Positions 51,613 through 60,096 of a stretch of 64,000 nucleotides of DNA are shown here, one piece after another. Below the pieces are notes generated by a model, which worked only from the letters and a program-made list of their open reading frames with translations, had not been told where the DNA came from and made no database searches. The translations under genes were made by a program, and so were the position numbers. This DNA comes from an uncultured Eggerthella sp. (GTDB lineage Bacteria > Actinomycetota > Coriobacteriia > Coriobacteriales > Eggerthellaceae): the NCBI GenBank assembly GCA_900542525.1, contig UQNZ01000003.1, forward strand, positions 103,298 through 167,297, in the 5' to 3' direction. Each line of letters opens with the position of its first letter. The stretch's first letter is position 1.

Positions 51613-52200
51613 CTACTCACCCCCGACCGGCGCAGAACCGATGCGCTTGCCTGGCTCGATCGGCGAAATGGTCACGCAAGAATAGCCATCGATATCCTTC
51701 AGGCGCAAGCGAACATTCTCGTTTAAGGAAGACGGGATGTTCTTACCCACGAAATCGGCGCGGATCGGAAGTTCGCGGTGACCGCGATCGACCAGGATGG
51801 CAAGCTGAATGCGCGCCGGCCGCCCGAAATCCATGAGGGCATCGAGTGCAGCGCGAATCGTGCGCCCTGTGAAGAGCACATCGTCCACCAGCACGATGGT
51901 CTTGTTGTCGATATTGAACAGGATATCGGTTCCGTGAAGTTGAGGCAGGTTCGAAATCGAGGCATCATCGCGATAGAAGCTGATGTCGAGCGATCCCACC
52001 GGAACGCGAACTCCTTCGATGTTATAGATGATGCCGGCAAGTTTGCGGGCAAGGATATCGCCACGAGTAAGGATTCCCACGAGCGCGAGGTTCTCGCACC
52101 CCTTATTTTGCTCAAGGATCTGATGCGCCATGCGCACAAGGGTGCGTTCGATCTCATCCTCGTCCATCACGCAGGTTTGGTTGGTTTCGCTTCGCTGCAT
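51613..52200 (-). CDS. pyrR: Bifunctional pyr operon regulator / uracil phosphoribosyltransferase
   Basis: A 195-residue PRT-fold regulator with the intact PRPP loop TIVLVDDVLFTGRTIRAALD and QLAILVDRGHRELPIRADFV. PyrR binds a stem-loop in pyr mRNA when UMP is high and reduces expression. A matching RNA element lies in its leader at 52285-52322. GGGGAG precedes the ATG. Confidence 0.95.
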   Translation of the reverse strand: MQRSETNQTCVMDEDEIERTLVRMAHQILEQNKGCENLALVGILTRGDILARKLAGIIYNIEGVRVPVGSLDISFYRDDASISNLPQLHGTDILFNIDNKTIVLVDDVLFTGRTIRAALDALMDFGRPARIQLAILVDRGHRELPIRADFVGKNIPSSLNENVRLRLKDIDGYSCVTISPIEPGKRIGSAPVGGE

Positions 52201-52237
52201 ACACTCCCCTTATCTGTTCGAGTGCGCACAGAAGACC

Positions 52238-52252
52238 GGCACTTGAAGTGCC
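52238..52252 (-). promoter_or_regulatory. Hairpin in the pyrR leader downstream of the PyrR site
   Basis: GGCACTT...AGTGCC forms a compact 6-7 bp stem between the PyrR-binding loop and the pyrR start. There is no T run, so it looks more like a component of a translational or alternative fold switch than an intrinsic terminator. Confidence 0.4.
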
Positions 52253-52284
52253 TACGGTAAGGTTATTCGCCTTGTGAAGGTTTC

Positions 52285-52322
52285 ACGCCTTGTCGGTCTC
52301 TCTGTACCGCCATTAAAGGACT
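52285..52322 (-). promoter_or_regulatory. PyrR-binding RNA loop in the pyr leader
   Basis: The minus strand reads GTCCTTTAATGGCGGT, then ACAGAGAG, then ACCGACAAGG. This matches the PyrR binding-loop layout known from Bacillus (lower stem CCTT/AAGG, upper stem CGGT/ACCG, loop with CAGAGAG). It lies about 85-120 bases before pyrR. It implies UMP-dependent control of the operon. Confidence 0.75.
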
Positions 52323-52354
52323 TATTTCATTAAAGCACGCACGCCGAGCGCGGT

Positions 52355-53749
52355 CTAGCGCTTTTTCTGGAGCAACGCTGCGAAATGAAGGTCGGCGCCA
52401 ACATCGAAGGGCGTTTTGAAGAACAGTGTGCCTTTCGTCCCGATGGGCACGATCTCGAATGCGGAACCCGCAGGTGAAGCAAGGAAGCGCCTGACCGTCT
52501 TCTCGTTCTCCTCTTTCAGGATGGTGCACGTGGCGAACATGAGATGCCCGCCTGGCTTCACCTTTGGAGCAGCTTGCGCAAGCATCGCCTGAGAGGTTAT
52601 GGAAAGCTTCTTAGTATCTTCTTTGTGAAGGCGTGCCTTGATCTCGGGGTGGCGACGCAAGGTTCCCAGCCCCGTGCAAGGAACATCGATGAAGATGAGG
52701 TCGAAGGCTTCATTGGCTACGGGAAGAGGCTTGGTCGCATCGTGAGCCATGACAGAAACGATGTTGCCCCCCGCCTTCGCCACGCGCTCTTCGAGCACGC
52801 TCAGCTTCTTTGCTGAAAGATCGAGCGCATCATATTCAGCTAGTTGGATATCGTGGCGCGAACATTCGCTCTGGAAGAGCAAGGTCTTCACTCCTCTGCC
52901 TGCACCGATCTCGAGCAGGCAAGCATCCTTCGGCAAAACCTCCACTGCACGCATGACGATGCTCTGTGCAGAAGCGTCCGAAACGATGACCTGCTCATCG
53001 TGCAACAGCGCACCGAACGCCACAGAACCTACATCGCCACGATGCGCCAGCTCGAAGATAAGATTAGCTTCATACGCTTCTGCCGCAAGCGAGTGATGCG
53101 TGTTGAATTCGATACCGCTTGTCTCAAGCAAGCGCGCGATCTCATCGTGCGAGGCTGAAAGCTCATTCGCAGAAAAGTAGACTGGCGCTGGCTCGAGCGA
53201 ACGCGCCATGAGCGCGATCGCATTGCGCGTGCCGATATCCTTCTTGATCGCTACTGCCAACCATTCAGGAAAACCGTAGAAGCGCGCAGCAGCTTCAAGC
53301 GAAGTTTCAGGATCACCTTCTGGAAAGCGCTCCTTCGCTTCAACGATGCGATGCAATACATAGTTCGCAACGCCAGTAGCGCGCGGCGCGAACGAACGCA
53401 CGAGTTCGACCCCTTGATCGACCGCTGCGTGGTCTTCCTTATGCAGATAGATGATTTCGTAGGCGGAGATGCGCAGCGCATCGCGCACATCATCCTGTAT
53501 GTCGCGCGGCGTGCGCAGCACCTCGTTTATGAGCGCATCGAGCGTAACCTGGAGCGAAAGTGCGCCTTGAGCAAGCAAGCGGGCAAAGGCCTTATCGGCG
53601 CCTTCGAGCGAGGCTGATCCTAGCACGTGCGGAGCAAAAGCAGAGAGGAACTGATGAGATTCACGCGATCTACGCACCAGTTCAAGCGCAGCCTTGCGTG
53701 CGGGCGTAGCAGTTGAAGGAGCTGAGGTGCGGCGATGCTTAGTTACCAT
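52355..53749 (-). CDS. rsmB: 16S rRNA (cytosine-967-C5)-methyltransferase
   Basis: A 464-residue protein with an N-terminal NusB-like helical domain (AALELVRRSRESHQFLSAFA onward) and a C-terminal SAM methyltransferase with LLEIGAGRGVKTLLFQS, DVPCTGLGTLRRHPE (catalytic Cys region) and MFATCTILKEEN (second Cys). It overlaps fmt by 11 bp and is the last gene of dnaG-def-fmt-rsmB. Confidence 0.92.
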   Translation of the reverse strand: MVTKHRRTSAPSTATPARKAALELVRRSRESHQFLSAFAPHVLGSASLEGADKAFARLLAQGALSLQVTLDALINEVLRTPRDIQDDVRDALRISAYEIIYLHKEDHAAVDQGVELVRSFAPRATGVANYVLHRIVEAKERFPEGDPETSLEAAARFYGFPEWLAVAIKKDIGTRNAIALMARSLEPAPVYFSANELSASHDEIARLLETSGIEFNTHHSLAAEAYEANLIFELAHRGDVGSVAFGALLHDEQVIVSDASAQSIVMRAVEVLPKDACLLEIGAGRGVKTLLFQSECSRHDIQLAEYDALDLSAKKLSVLEERVAKAGGNIVSVMAHDATKPLPVANEAFDLIFIDVPCTGLGTLRRHPEIKARLHKEDTKKLSITSQAMLAQAAPKVKPGGHLMFATCTILKEENEKTVRRFLASPAGSAFEIVPIGTKGTLFFKTPFDVGADLHFAALLQKKR

Positions 53750-54698
53750 AGACGCCCCAGCGAACTTCTCCGCGCTTCACACCCTGCAAGCCTGCAGCAA
53801 AATCGCGCGCACTCATCTGTTTCTTTCCGCTAGGGTGGACACACATGAGCTCAAGTGCGCCATCGGAGAAACCAAGGTAGAGGCGCTTCGCAACGAAAAG
53901 GACCTGACCAGCTTCGATCTGCTCGATCGTTTGCGGCGCATCAGCGCCAGAGTCTGCCAACGTAGCCGAGACGACCGTAACATCTTTGCCGCCGATCGAG
54001 CATTTCGCAGGATGGTTCTCGCTTGACGCGCGGATCTTGAGTAATGCTTCATTTGCGCTCATCTCCGGAGCAATATCGAGCTCACCCTTCTCGATCTTTT
54101 GCGCATAGGTGACCAGCGATTCATCCTGGATGGTCCATTCGAGCGAACCGTCCTTCAGATCAGCGAGCACCTCCAAGAGTGCTTGTGCGCCCAGATCAGC
54201 AAGACTATCGGTAAGTTCAGGGGCAGAAAGATCTCCACAAGGAAGCTTCTGTTCGTGACAATACGCACCCGTATCAAGACCAGCTTCCATCTGCATGATG
54301 CACACCCCAACCTCAGCATCGTTTGCAAGGATGGCGCGTTCGATAGGCGCTGCCCCACGCCAACAAGGCAAGAGCGACCCGTGCACGTTCAAACAACCGT
54401 AAGGCGGCAGGTCGATGACCTCTTTGGGCAAGAGCACACCGTAGGCAGCAACGCAGATAACATCGGGAGCCAAGCCTTCAAGCTGGCCGAAGGCATCGTT
54501 GTCTTTGAACGTGGCGTATTCGAACACCGGGATCTCATGAGAAAGCGCAGTTCGTTTCACGGGGCTTGGTTCGAGCTTCTTCCCTCGAGAACGGATCGCA
54601 TCGGGTTGCGTGAACACACCCACCACCTCATAGCTCTGCGCCAGCTGATCGAGGATGGTCGCAGCAAATGCAGGAGTTCCCATGAAAACGATTCGCAT
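53739..54698 (-). CDS. fmt: Methionyl-tRNA formyltransferase
   Basis: A 319-residue enzyme starting MRIVFMGTPAFAATILDQLA, with the formyl-folate site LNVHGSLLPCWRGAAPIERA and the Asp-containing AGLDTGAYCHEQ. It formylates initiator Met-tRNA. The frame stays open 76 codons upstream, but this ATG has GGAAGG and the family start. It lies 22 bp behind def. Confidence 0.95.
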   Translation of the reverse strand: MRIVFMGTPAFAATILDQLAQSYEVVGVFTQPDAIRSRGKKLEPSPVKRTALSHEIPVFEYATFKDNDAFGQLEGLAPDVICVAAYGVLLPKEVIDLPPYGCLNVHGSLLPCWRGAAPIERAILANDAEVGVCIMQMEAGLDTGAYCHEQKLPCGDLSAPELTDSLADLGAQALLEVLADLKDGSLEWTIQDESLVTYAQKIEKGELDIAPEMSANEALLKIRASSENHPAKCSIGGKDVTVVSATLADSGADAPQTIEQIEAGQVLFVAKRLYLGFSDGALELMCVHPSGKKQMSARDFAAGLQGVKRGEVRWGVYGN

Positions 54699-54720
54699 AC
54701 CCGCGCCTTCCTTCCGCTCT

Positions 54721-55293
54721 CTATTCAACTTCACCGGGCTTTGCGCCGCGTGCAAGAGCATCTTGGTATTCTCGCAGCGCTTGAACCTTATCGATCGGGC
54801 TGCATGCTTCGAAGAGCGTCTTACCGTCCAAGTGATCGATCTCGTGCTGCAGGCAACGACCGAGCAAACCATCACCCTCGACGATGCATTCATCGCCGTC
54901 GAGATCGAAATAGCGCACGCGCGCAAACGGCTGGCGCGCTACGTTCACACTGATGCCCGGAAGCGAAAGACAGCCTTCTCCCCCCAGTTCTGGCTCTCCT
55001 TCGAGCGCGATGATCTCGGGATTGATAAGGTAGATGGGATCGGGGTCGTCTTCAGGGTCTCCGCAGTCGATGACCACAAGACGCTTCAAGATGCCCACCT
55101 GAGGGGCTGCAAGCCCACAGCCGTTGTTCTTATACATGGTTGCCGCCATACGCTGAGCGAGCTTTTTCAGGGATTTATCGCTTGGATCACACGGTTCGCA
55201 GATTGCCTGCAAGCTAGGATCAGGAGCGGTTACGATCTTCAATGTTCTCAAAGGAAGTGCCTTTCTCAAACTAGTACGTGAATCAGACTGCAT
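54721..55293 (-). CDS. def: Peptide deformylase
   Basis: A 190-residue metal enzyme with all three motifs: GCGLAAPQVG, EGCLSLPG and QHEIDHLDG. It removes the formyl group from nascent proteins. It precedes fmt as usual. The N-terminal ~18 residues before LKIVTAPDPSLQAI are extra, so the start could lie slightly later. Confidence 0.95.
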   Translation of the reverse strand: MQSDSRTSLRKALPLRTLKIVTAPDPSLQAICEPCDPSDKSLKKLAQRMAATMYKNNGCGLAAPQVGILKRLVVIDCGDPEDDPDPIYLINPEIIALEGEPELGGEGCLSLPGISVNVARQPFARVRYFDLDGDECIVEGDGLLGRCLQHEIDHLDGKTLFEACSPIDKVQALREYQDALARGAKPGEVE

Positions 55294-55344
55294 GCGCGAA
55301 GAGCGCCGTTCGTTCGCTTGAAGTATAGCAAGAAGTTATCGCCA

Positions 55345-57198
55345 TTATGTGATTTTCGAAGCGATATGACGACTGCGCAACGCGTTGAGATCGTTCTGGA
55401 TGACCACGATCGTCTTGAAGAGTTCGTCACGCTCTTCTGCACTCAAACTCTCCGAGAGTTTGAGCTGGGCGGTCATCTCCTCGATCGTCTGCTCAAGATC
55501 GCCGATCTGCAATTCGCGCGCAAGATAAGTAAGCGAATCGAATGCCGGAGTGGTTCCCTGCACCACCGAAGAGGTGAGCACGCGCGAGGCGTAAGGGCTC
55601 TTCTGCTGTGCGGTGAAGATAAGGTCGGACACTGTGATGATCGGGTTCTCTGACAGAAGATCAACAAGAAGCTGTGCGAGCTGCTCATGAACGTTCTCAT
55701 GCCAATTCGTCTGCGTGAGCGTACTCAGAAAATCGGGTGCCATAGCTGGGTTTTGCGCGATCAAGCTCAAGAACTCACGTTCGCTCCGCAAGCGATTGAG
55801 CTCTGGGCCACTCAACTGCCTCCGCACAGGCGCGGGCGCAGGTGCCACTTCCGTGCTGCGGTCTTCATAGGTGCGTGGCGCGCGGACTTTGGCAAGTTCA
55901 TCGATAACGAGCGCTTCCGCCACATGGACCTTGCTTGCAATATAGACCGCATATTCGTTCGCGAGCATCGACTCCTTGATAGGCGCGAGCACAGCAACGG
56001 CATCTTGGATCGCCCGTACCTTGTTTTCAGGGCGCGTGAGGTCATAGCGATCGATGCGCCGATCGATGCCGTATTTGAGCAGCGGCTGCGCATTGTCAAG
56101 CAACGCTTGCATCGCCTCAGCGCCCGCAGCTTTCACGTATTCAGCGGGGTCTTGGTCATCGGGAATGGTGGCGGCAAAGAGATCGATGCGCATGATGCCC
56201 GCTTCTGGGGTCATGCTCGAATCGATGAACTCGAGTGCGCGATCAGCGGCACGCTGGCCTGCAGCATCGCCGTCGAAGAGATAGACGATCTTGGATTTCG
56301 CGTGATGCGAAAGAATACGAATGTGCTGGCGCGTGAGCGAAGTACCCAGCGTTGCCACTGCATTGGTGAAACCCGCTTCATGTAGTGCGATCACATCGGT
56401 GTAGCCTTCAACGATAACCGCTACACCTGTGGAAGCCATTGCGGCTTTTGCCTTATCAAGACCATAGAGCACTTCGGACTTGTGAAAGAGCGGCGTTTCG
56501 CCAGTGTTGAGATACTTCGGCTCACCTTCGCCGATAACACGACCACCGAACGCGATGCACTCGCCCTTCACATCGTTGATGGGAAACATGGCGCGATCGA
56601 AGAAGCGATCCTGTGCACCGAAGTTGTTGCGGCTTCTCACGGCCACGTTCGCTTCGACCATCTCTGCTTCGCTGAACCCCAACGAAGTGAGATGTGTCAC
56701 CAACCGCCGTCTTCCTGGCGCAAACCCCAAGTTCCATGTTTTCGGCACATTCCCGCCCAGATCGCGCCCAGACAGATAGTCGCGCGCTGCCTGTGCTTCA
56801 GGTGAAGGATCGCGCATGAGCAACGCGTGATAGAACGATGCGGTCTCATGACAGATATCGCGCAGGCGGGCACGTTTGGTCTGGTTCTTACGATCGGTTT
56901 CAGTCTCCTTCAACTCGATGCCCGCTCGGCGCGCCAGGAAACGCAGCGCGTCAACGAATCCCACATCGTCGAGCTTCTCGATGTAGGTGATTGCATCTCC
57001 CCCTTCGCCACACCCGAAGCAGTGCCAGGTTTGCGTGGAAGGATCGATCTTGCATGAAGGGGTCTTTTCCTGGTGAAAGGGACAGCAGCACCAATAATCG
57101 CGGCCTCTTCGCTGGACACGCGTGCGTTCGCTGAAGAGCTCGACTAGATCGTTCGCTTCGCGAATCTGACGAATGTCTTCTTCAGAAAATGACGGCAT
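55345..57198 (-). CDS. dnaG: DNA primase
   Basis: A 617-residue primase with the zinc finger CPFHQEKTPSCKI...CFGCGEGGD (residues 39-68), the TOPRIM acids in VIVEGYTDVIALHEAGF and YLFDGDAAGQRAA, and a C-terminal helicase-interaction region with TEVAPAPAPVRRQ as linker. It makes primers at the fork. It heads dnaG-def-fmt-rsmB and is divergent from the lpdD-ubiD-ubiX genes. Confidence 0.95.
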   Translation of the reverse strand: MPSFSEEDIRQIREANDLVELFSERTRVQRRGRDYWCCCPFHQEKTPSCKIDPSTQTWHCFGCGEGGDAITYIEKLDDVGFVDALRFLARRAGIELKETETDRKNQTKRARLRDICHETASFYHALLMRDPSPEAQAARDYLSGRDLGGNVPKTWNLGFAPGRRRLVTHLTSLGFSEAEMVEANVAVRSRNNFGAQDRFFDRAMFPINDVKGECIAFGGRVIGEGEPKYLNTGETPLFHKSEVLYGLDKAKAAMASTGVAVIVEGYTDVIALHEAGFTNAVATLGTSLTRQHIRILSHHAKSKIVYLFDGDAAGQRAADRALEFIDSSMTPEAGIMRIDLFAATIPDDQDPAEYVKAAGAEAMQALLDNAQPLLKYGIDRRIDRYDLTRPENKVRAIQDAVAVLAPIKESMLANEYAVYIASKVHVAEALVIDELAKVRAPRTYEDRSTEVAPAPAPVRRQLSGPELNRLRSEREFLSLIAQNPAMAPDFLSTLTQTNWHENVHEQLAQLLVDLLSENPIITVSDLIFTAQQKSPYASRVLTSSVVQGTTPAFDSLTYLARELQIGDLEQTIEEMTAQLKLSESLSAEERDELFKTIVVIQNDLNALRSRHIASKIT

Positions 57199-57239
57199 GG
57201 GGTTCTTTCACTCTTTCGCAGGATACTTTATAGTGCTTG

Positions 57240-57279
57240 GTAGGTCATATTCTAGTGTATCGCAGGCACTCTGACCTAC
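57240..57279. promoter_or_regulatory. Perfect 8-bp inverted repeat between dnaG and lpdD
   Basis: GTAGGTCA (57240-57247) and TGACCTAC (57272-57279) are exact inverted copies 24 bp apart, about 31-70 bp upstream of lpdD and 42-81 bp upstream of dnaG. This may be an operator for a regulator of the decarboxylase genes. It could also form a stem in a leader RNA. Confidence 0.4.
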
Positions 57280-57309
57280 TTCAAATCCGCAACACTTGGG
57301 GAGGGGTTG

Positions 57310-57699
57310 TTGGCGGTGGATCGTTTCTCCTTCGAACACGCGCTCGGCACGGTCGCTGTGTCAATCGAGCACTTGGGTGCTTGCATGGTGGTGTGCGTTT
57401 CGGGAGGCGATGAACCCCACATCGGCAGCGTTGTGCTCGCCGAAGCGCGCGCTTCGCTCACTGGTGAAGGCACAAGCGCCACCTCTTCAGTGCTCAATCG
57501 TCTCGGACACAAGGATGAATTCGTTGCTCGCACGGTAGCTGAAACGCTTGCCACTGCGCTCAATACCACGGTGTGCTGCATCTGCGGCATCCATAAAGAC
57601 AACGCCACCCCCGAAGATATTCAAGCAAGCGCCACCCTTGGCCAGGAAGTTGCAAGCATCCTTCTTGAACGGCTCGCTCCTAGCTCCAACCAACCATAA
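57310..57699 (+). CDS. lpdD: LpdD-like prenylated-FMN chaperone of a UbiD decarboxylase
   Basis: A ~129-residue protein with CVSGGDEPHIGSVVLAEARA and CGIHKDNATPEDIQ, as in the small LpdD proteins found beside UbiD/UbiX pairs, which are thought to handle prenylated FMN. Its place directly before ubiD (63 bp) supports this. Start choice is open: GGGGAGG at 57298-57304 serves TTG codons at 57307 or 57310, and GTG at 57316 is also in frame. I took 57310 for spacing. Confidence 0.78.
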   Translation: MAVDRFSFEHALGTVAVSIEHLGACMVVCVSGGDEPHIGSVVLAEARASLTGEGTSATSSVLNRLGHKDEFVARTVAETLATALNTTVCCICGIHKDNATPEDIQASATLGQEVASILLERLAPSSNQP

Positions 57700-57762
57700 G
57701 CTCCGAGCTTCCTATTCACCCGCGAAATGACCCGCAAACCCTTCCGCACAGAAAGGCACGCC

Positions 57763-59238
57763 ATGAACAAGATCCACGACTTAAGAAGCGCAATCGATTA
57801 TCTGAAGACCCAACCAGGAGAATTGATCGAAACTGATGTTGAGGTCGATCCTACCGCTGAGCTTTGCGGTGTGTATCGCTACATCGGTTCAGGCGGAACG
57901 GTCGAGCGCCCCACCAAGACTGGTCCTGCCATGATCTTCAACAACATCAAAGGCCATCCCGATGCGCACGTATTGATCGGGCTTCTTGCAAGTCGCAAGC
58001 GTGCGGCACATCTGATCGGTGTTGAGCCCGACCGCGTTGCGTATGCGCTGAATGAAGCCTTGAACAACCCCATCGCACCGCGCTATCTGGATGAGAGCGA
58101 AGCACAGTGCCAGGAAGTCGTGCATCTAGCAACCGAAGAAGGTTTCGATGTGCGCAAGCTGGTACCAGCGCCCACCAACACCCCCGAAGACGCAGGCCCT
58201 TATATCACATTCGGTCTGTGCTATGCCACCGACCCTGAAACGGGCGAGCATGATGTGACCATCCATCGTTTATGCCTGCAAAGCCCCGATGAGATCTCCA
58301 TCTACATGGTTCCAGGCGCTCGTCACATCGGCGCATTCTACGAAAAGGCTGAGAAGCTCGGGCGTCCGTTACCCATCTCGATCAGTATCGGCGTCGATCC
58401 TGCGATCGAGCTTGCTACTTGCTTCGAACCGCCTTCGACCCCGCTCGGCTACGACGAGCTCACCATCGCAGGTGCGCTGCGCGGCGAAGGCGTAGGTCTC
58501 GTGGACTGTCTTACCATCGACGAGCATTGCATCGGTCACGCTGAATACGTGATCGAAGGCGAGCTGATCCCCGGAAAGCGCGTGGAAGAAGATCAGAACA
58601 CCCATTCTGGCAAGGCCATGCCGGAATTCCCCGGTTACACAGGACCTGCCAACCCTTCGCTTCCTGTCATCAAAGTGAAGGCGGTTACCACGCGCAAGGA
58701 CCCCATCATGCAAACTTGCATCGGCCCTTCCGAAGAGCACGTTTCCCTTGCTGGCATTCCCACTGAAGCGAGCATCATCCAGCTGATCGAAGCCGCCATG
58801 CCTGGTCGTCTGAAAAATGTCTACTGCGCAAGCCCGGGTGGCGGTAAGTTCATGGCGATATTGCAGGTGCGCAAAGAGCAGCCTTCCGATGAAGGCCGCC
58901 AACGCCAGATGGCTCTGCTCGCATTTTCCGCATTCAGCGAGCTCAAGCATGTATTCCTCGTCGATGAAGATGTAGATCCCTTCGACATGAATGATGTGCT
59001 GTGGGCCATGAACACCCGTTTCCAGGGGGATGCTGATATCATCACCATTCCCGGCGTGCGTACCCATCCGCTCGATCCGTCGAACGATCCCACCATGTCC
59101 CCTTCCATTCGTGATCATGGCATCGCAACGAAGGTCATCTTCGACTGCACGGTACCCTACGACCAAAAGGACCGTTTCCAGCGCGCGCAGTTCATGAAGC
59201 TCGATCCCCACAAATGGGTCCCTGACTACGAAGGCTAG
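57763..59238 (+). CDS. ubiD: UbiD-family prFMN-dependent (de)carboxylase
   Basis: A 491-residue enzyme of the UbiD superfamily: LLASRKRAAHLIGVEPDRV, ITFGLCYATDPETGEHDVTI, the Glu-containing HAEYVIEGELIPGKRVEEDQ, and PGVRTHPLDPSNDPT near the end. These enzymes non-oxidatively decarboxylate aromatic or alpha,beta-unsaturated acids using prenylated FMN. With LpdD and UbiX as partners the gallate/protocatechuate/4-hydroxybenzoate decarboxylase type is most likely. The true substrate is unknown. AGAAAGG precedes the ATG at 57763. Confidence 0.9.
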   Translation: MNKIHDLRSAIDYLKTQPGELIETDVEVDPTAELCGVYRYIGSGGTVERPTKTGPAMIFNNIKGHPDAHVLIGLLASRKRAAHLIGVEPDRVAYALNEALNNPIAPRYLDESEAQCQEVVHLATEEGFDVRKLVPAPTNTPEDAGPYITFGLCYATDPETGEHDVTIHRLCLQSPDEISIYMVPGARHIGAFYEKAEKLGRPLPISISIGVDPAIELATCFEPPSTPLGYDELTIAGALRGEGVGLVDCLTIDEHCIGHAEYVIEGELIPGKRVEEDQNTHSGKAMPEFPGYTGPANPSLPVIKVKAVTTRKDPIMQTCIGPSEEHVSLAGIPTEASIIQLIEAAMPGRLKNVYCASPGGGKFMAILQVRKEQPSDEGRQRQMALLAFSAFSELKHVFLVDEDVDPFDMNDVLWAMNTRFQGDADIITIPGVRTHPLDPSNDPTMSPSIRDHGIATKVIFDCTVPYDQKDRFQRAQFMKLDPHKWVPDYEG

Positions 59239-59247
59239 GGCACGAAC

Positions 59248-59874
59248 ATGAAGCGGATCGTTGTCGGAATCAGTGGTGCGAGCGGAAGTCCGCTCGCACT
59301 CCGCTTTCTTGAAGCACTTCGTGCGCAAGATGATGTTGAGATTCATCTGGTGGTTTCAGATTCAGCGCTTCTGACCGCCTCGTATGAACTGCCCGACAAG
59401 AATGAGACGTATGAAGATTCCTCAGACATAGCCACAACCGATACGACTAACCTTGCGAACCCCTTCAAGCGCTTTGTTCACGTCTATCATGAGCCCACCG
59501 CCTTCGATGCCAGCATCTCAAGCGGATCGTTCGAGGTGGATGCTATGATCATCATCCCTTGCAGCATGAAGACGGTAGCAGGTATAGCAAGCGGATACGC
59601 CGATAACCTGCTCTTGCGCGCAGCAGATGTGACCATCAAGGAGAAGCGCCCGCTCATCTTGGTCGCGCGCGAAAGCCCCTTAAGCCCTATCCATCTGAAA
59701 AACCTGAGCTATCTTTCAACGCTTCCAACCGTGAGTATCGTGCCGCCGCTCCTTACTTATTACGGAGGACAAACAACCGTGCAAGATATGGAAGACCACC
59801 TGATCGGCAAGATCTTCTCGCTGCTCGGATTTGCCTATGAGCCTTTTCGCCGCTGGGATCAAAAAAGAGGCTAG
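59248..59874 (+). CDS. ubiX: Flavin prenyltransferase (UbiX/Pad1)
   Basis: A 208-residue protein with RIVVGISGASGSPLALRFLE at the start, MIIIPCSMKTVAGIASGYAD and IKEKRPLILVARESPLSPIH. It attaches dimethylallyl phosphate to FMN to make the prFMN cofactor. It starts 9 bp after ubiD, so the three genes form one unit. A variable insert near residues 45-60 (ETYEDSSDIATTDTTN) is longer than in E. coli UbiX. Confidence 0.93.
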   Translation: MKRIVVGISGASGSPLALRFLEALRAQDDVEIHLVVSDSALLTASYELPDKNETYEDSSDIATTDTTNLANPFKRFVHVYHEPTAFDASISSGSFEVDAMIIIPCSMKTVAGIASGYADNLLLRAADVTIKEKRPLILVARESPLSPIHLKNLSYLSTLPTVSIVPPLLTYYGGQTTVQDMEDHLIGKIFSLLGFAYEPFRRWDQKRG

Positions 59875-59885
59875 TCTTTCAGGGT

Positions 59886-60066
59886 TGTCGTTGCCCTAAG
59901 GGGCGGAGCCTGTGGGGTGGTTGGACGACTCTGAGTCCACACTCTTCAATAGTAATAGGTTGTTCGAAGGAGCGAAGCGTATGAGCTTGCCTGATTAAGG
60001 CAAGCGAACAGCGAAAGCGGGTCGACCCAACCACCCCTCAGGCGTACGCCCCTTGAGGCGACGGCA
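59886..60066. ncRNA. Long-hairpin intergenic element between ubiX and ribF
   Basis: The outer arms pair over about 36 positions: GGGGTGGTTGG (59914-59924) with CCAACCACCCC (60027-60037), GCCTG/CAGGC, AAGGGGCG/CGCCCCTT, then a G-T rich base extending to 59886/60066. The ~100-base apex holds GACTC/GAGTC and GCTTGCC/GGCAAGC hairpins. No reading frame is apparent. It lies between convergent genes and ends near the shared 19-base motif, as does the element at 40343-40536. Confidence 0.68.
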
Positions 60067-60073
60067 TTGATGA

Positions 60074-60092
60074 CGAACGACCGGGTAGTTTG
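60074..60092. repeat. Shared 19-base end motif, copy 2 (next to ribF stop)
   Basis: CGAACGACCGGGTAGTTTG is identical to 40518-40536 and stands 4 bp from the ribF stop codon. The block GCGTACGCCCCTTGAGGCG just before it resembles the one near copy 1. Confidence 0.85.
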
Positions 60093-60096
60093 CTAT

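Noticed and set aside
58369..59346. A 325-codon open frame on the minus strand opposite ubiD
   Set aside because: It lies wholly antisense to a convincing UbiD gene and has no recognisable domain or ribosome-binding site. Long antisense frames are common here because of the codon bias.
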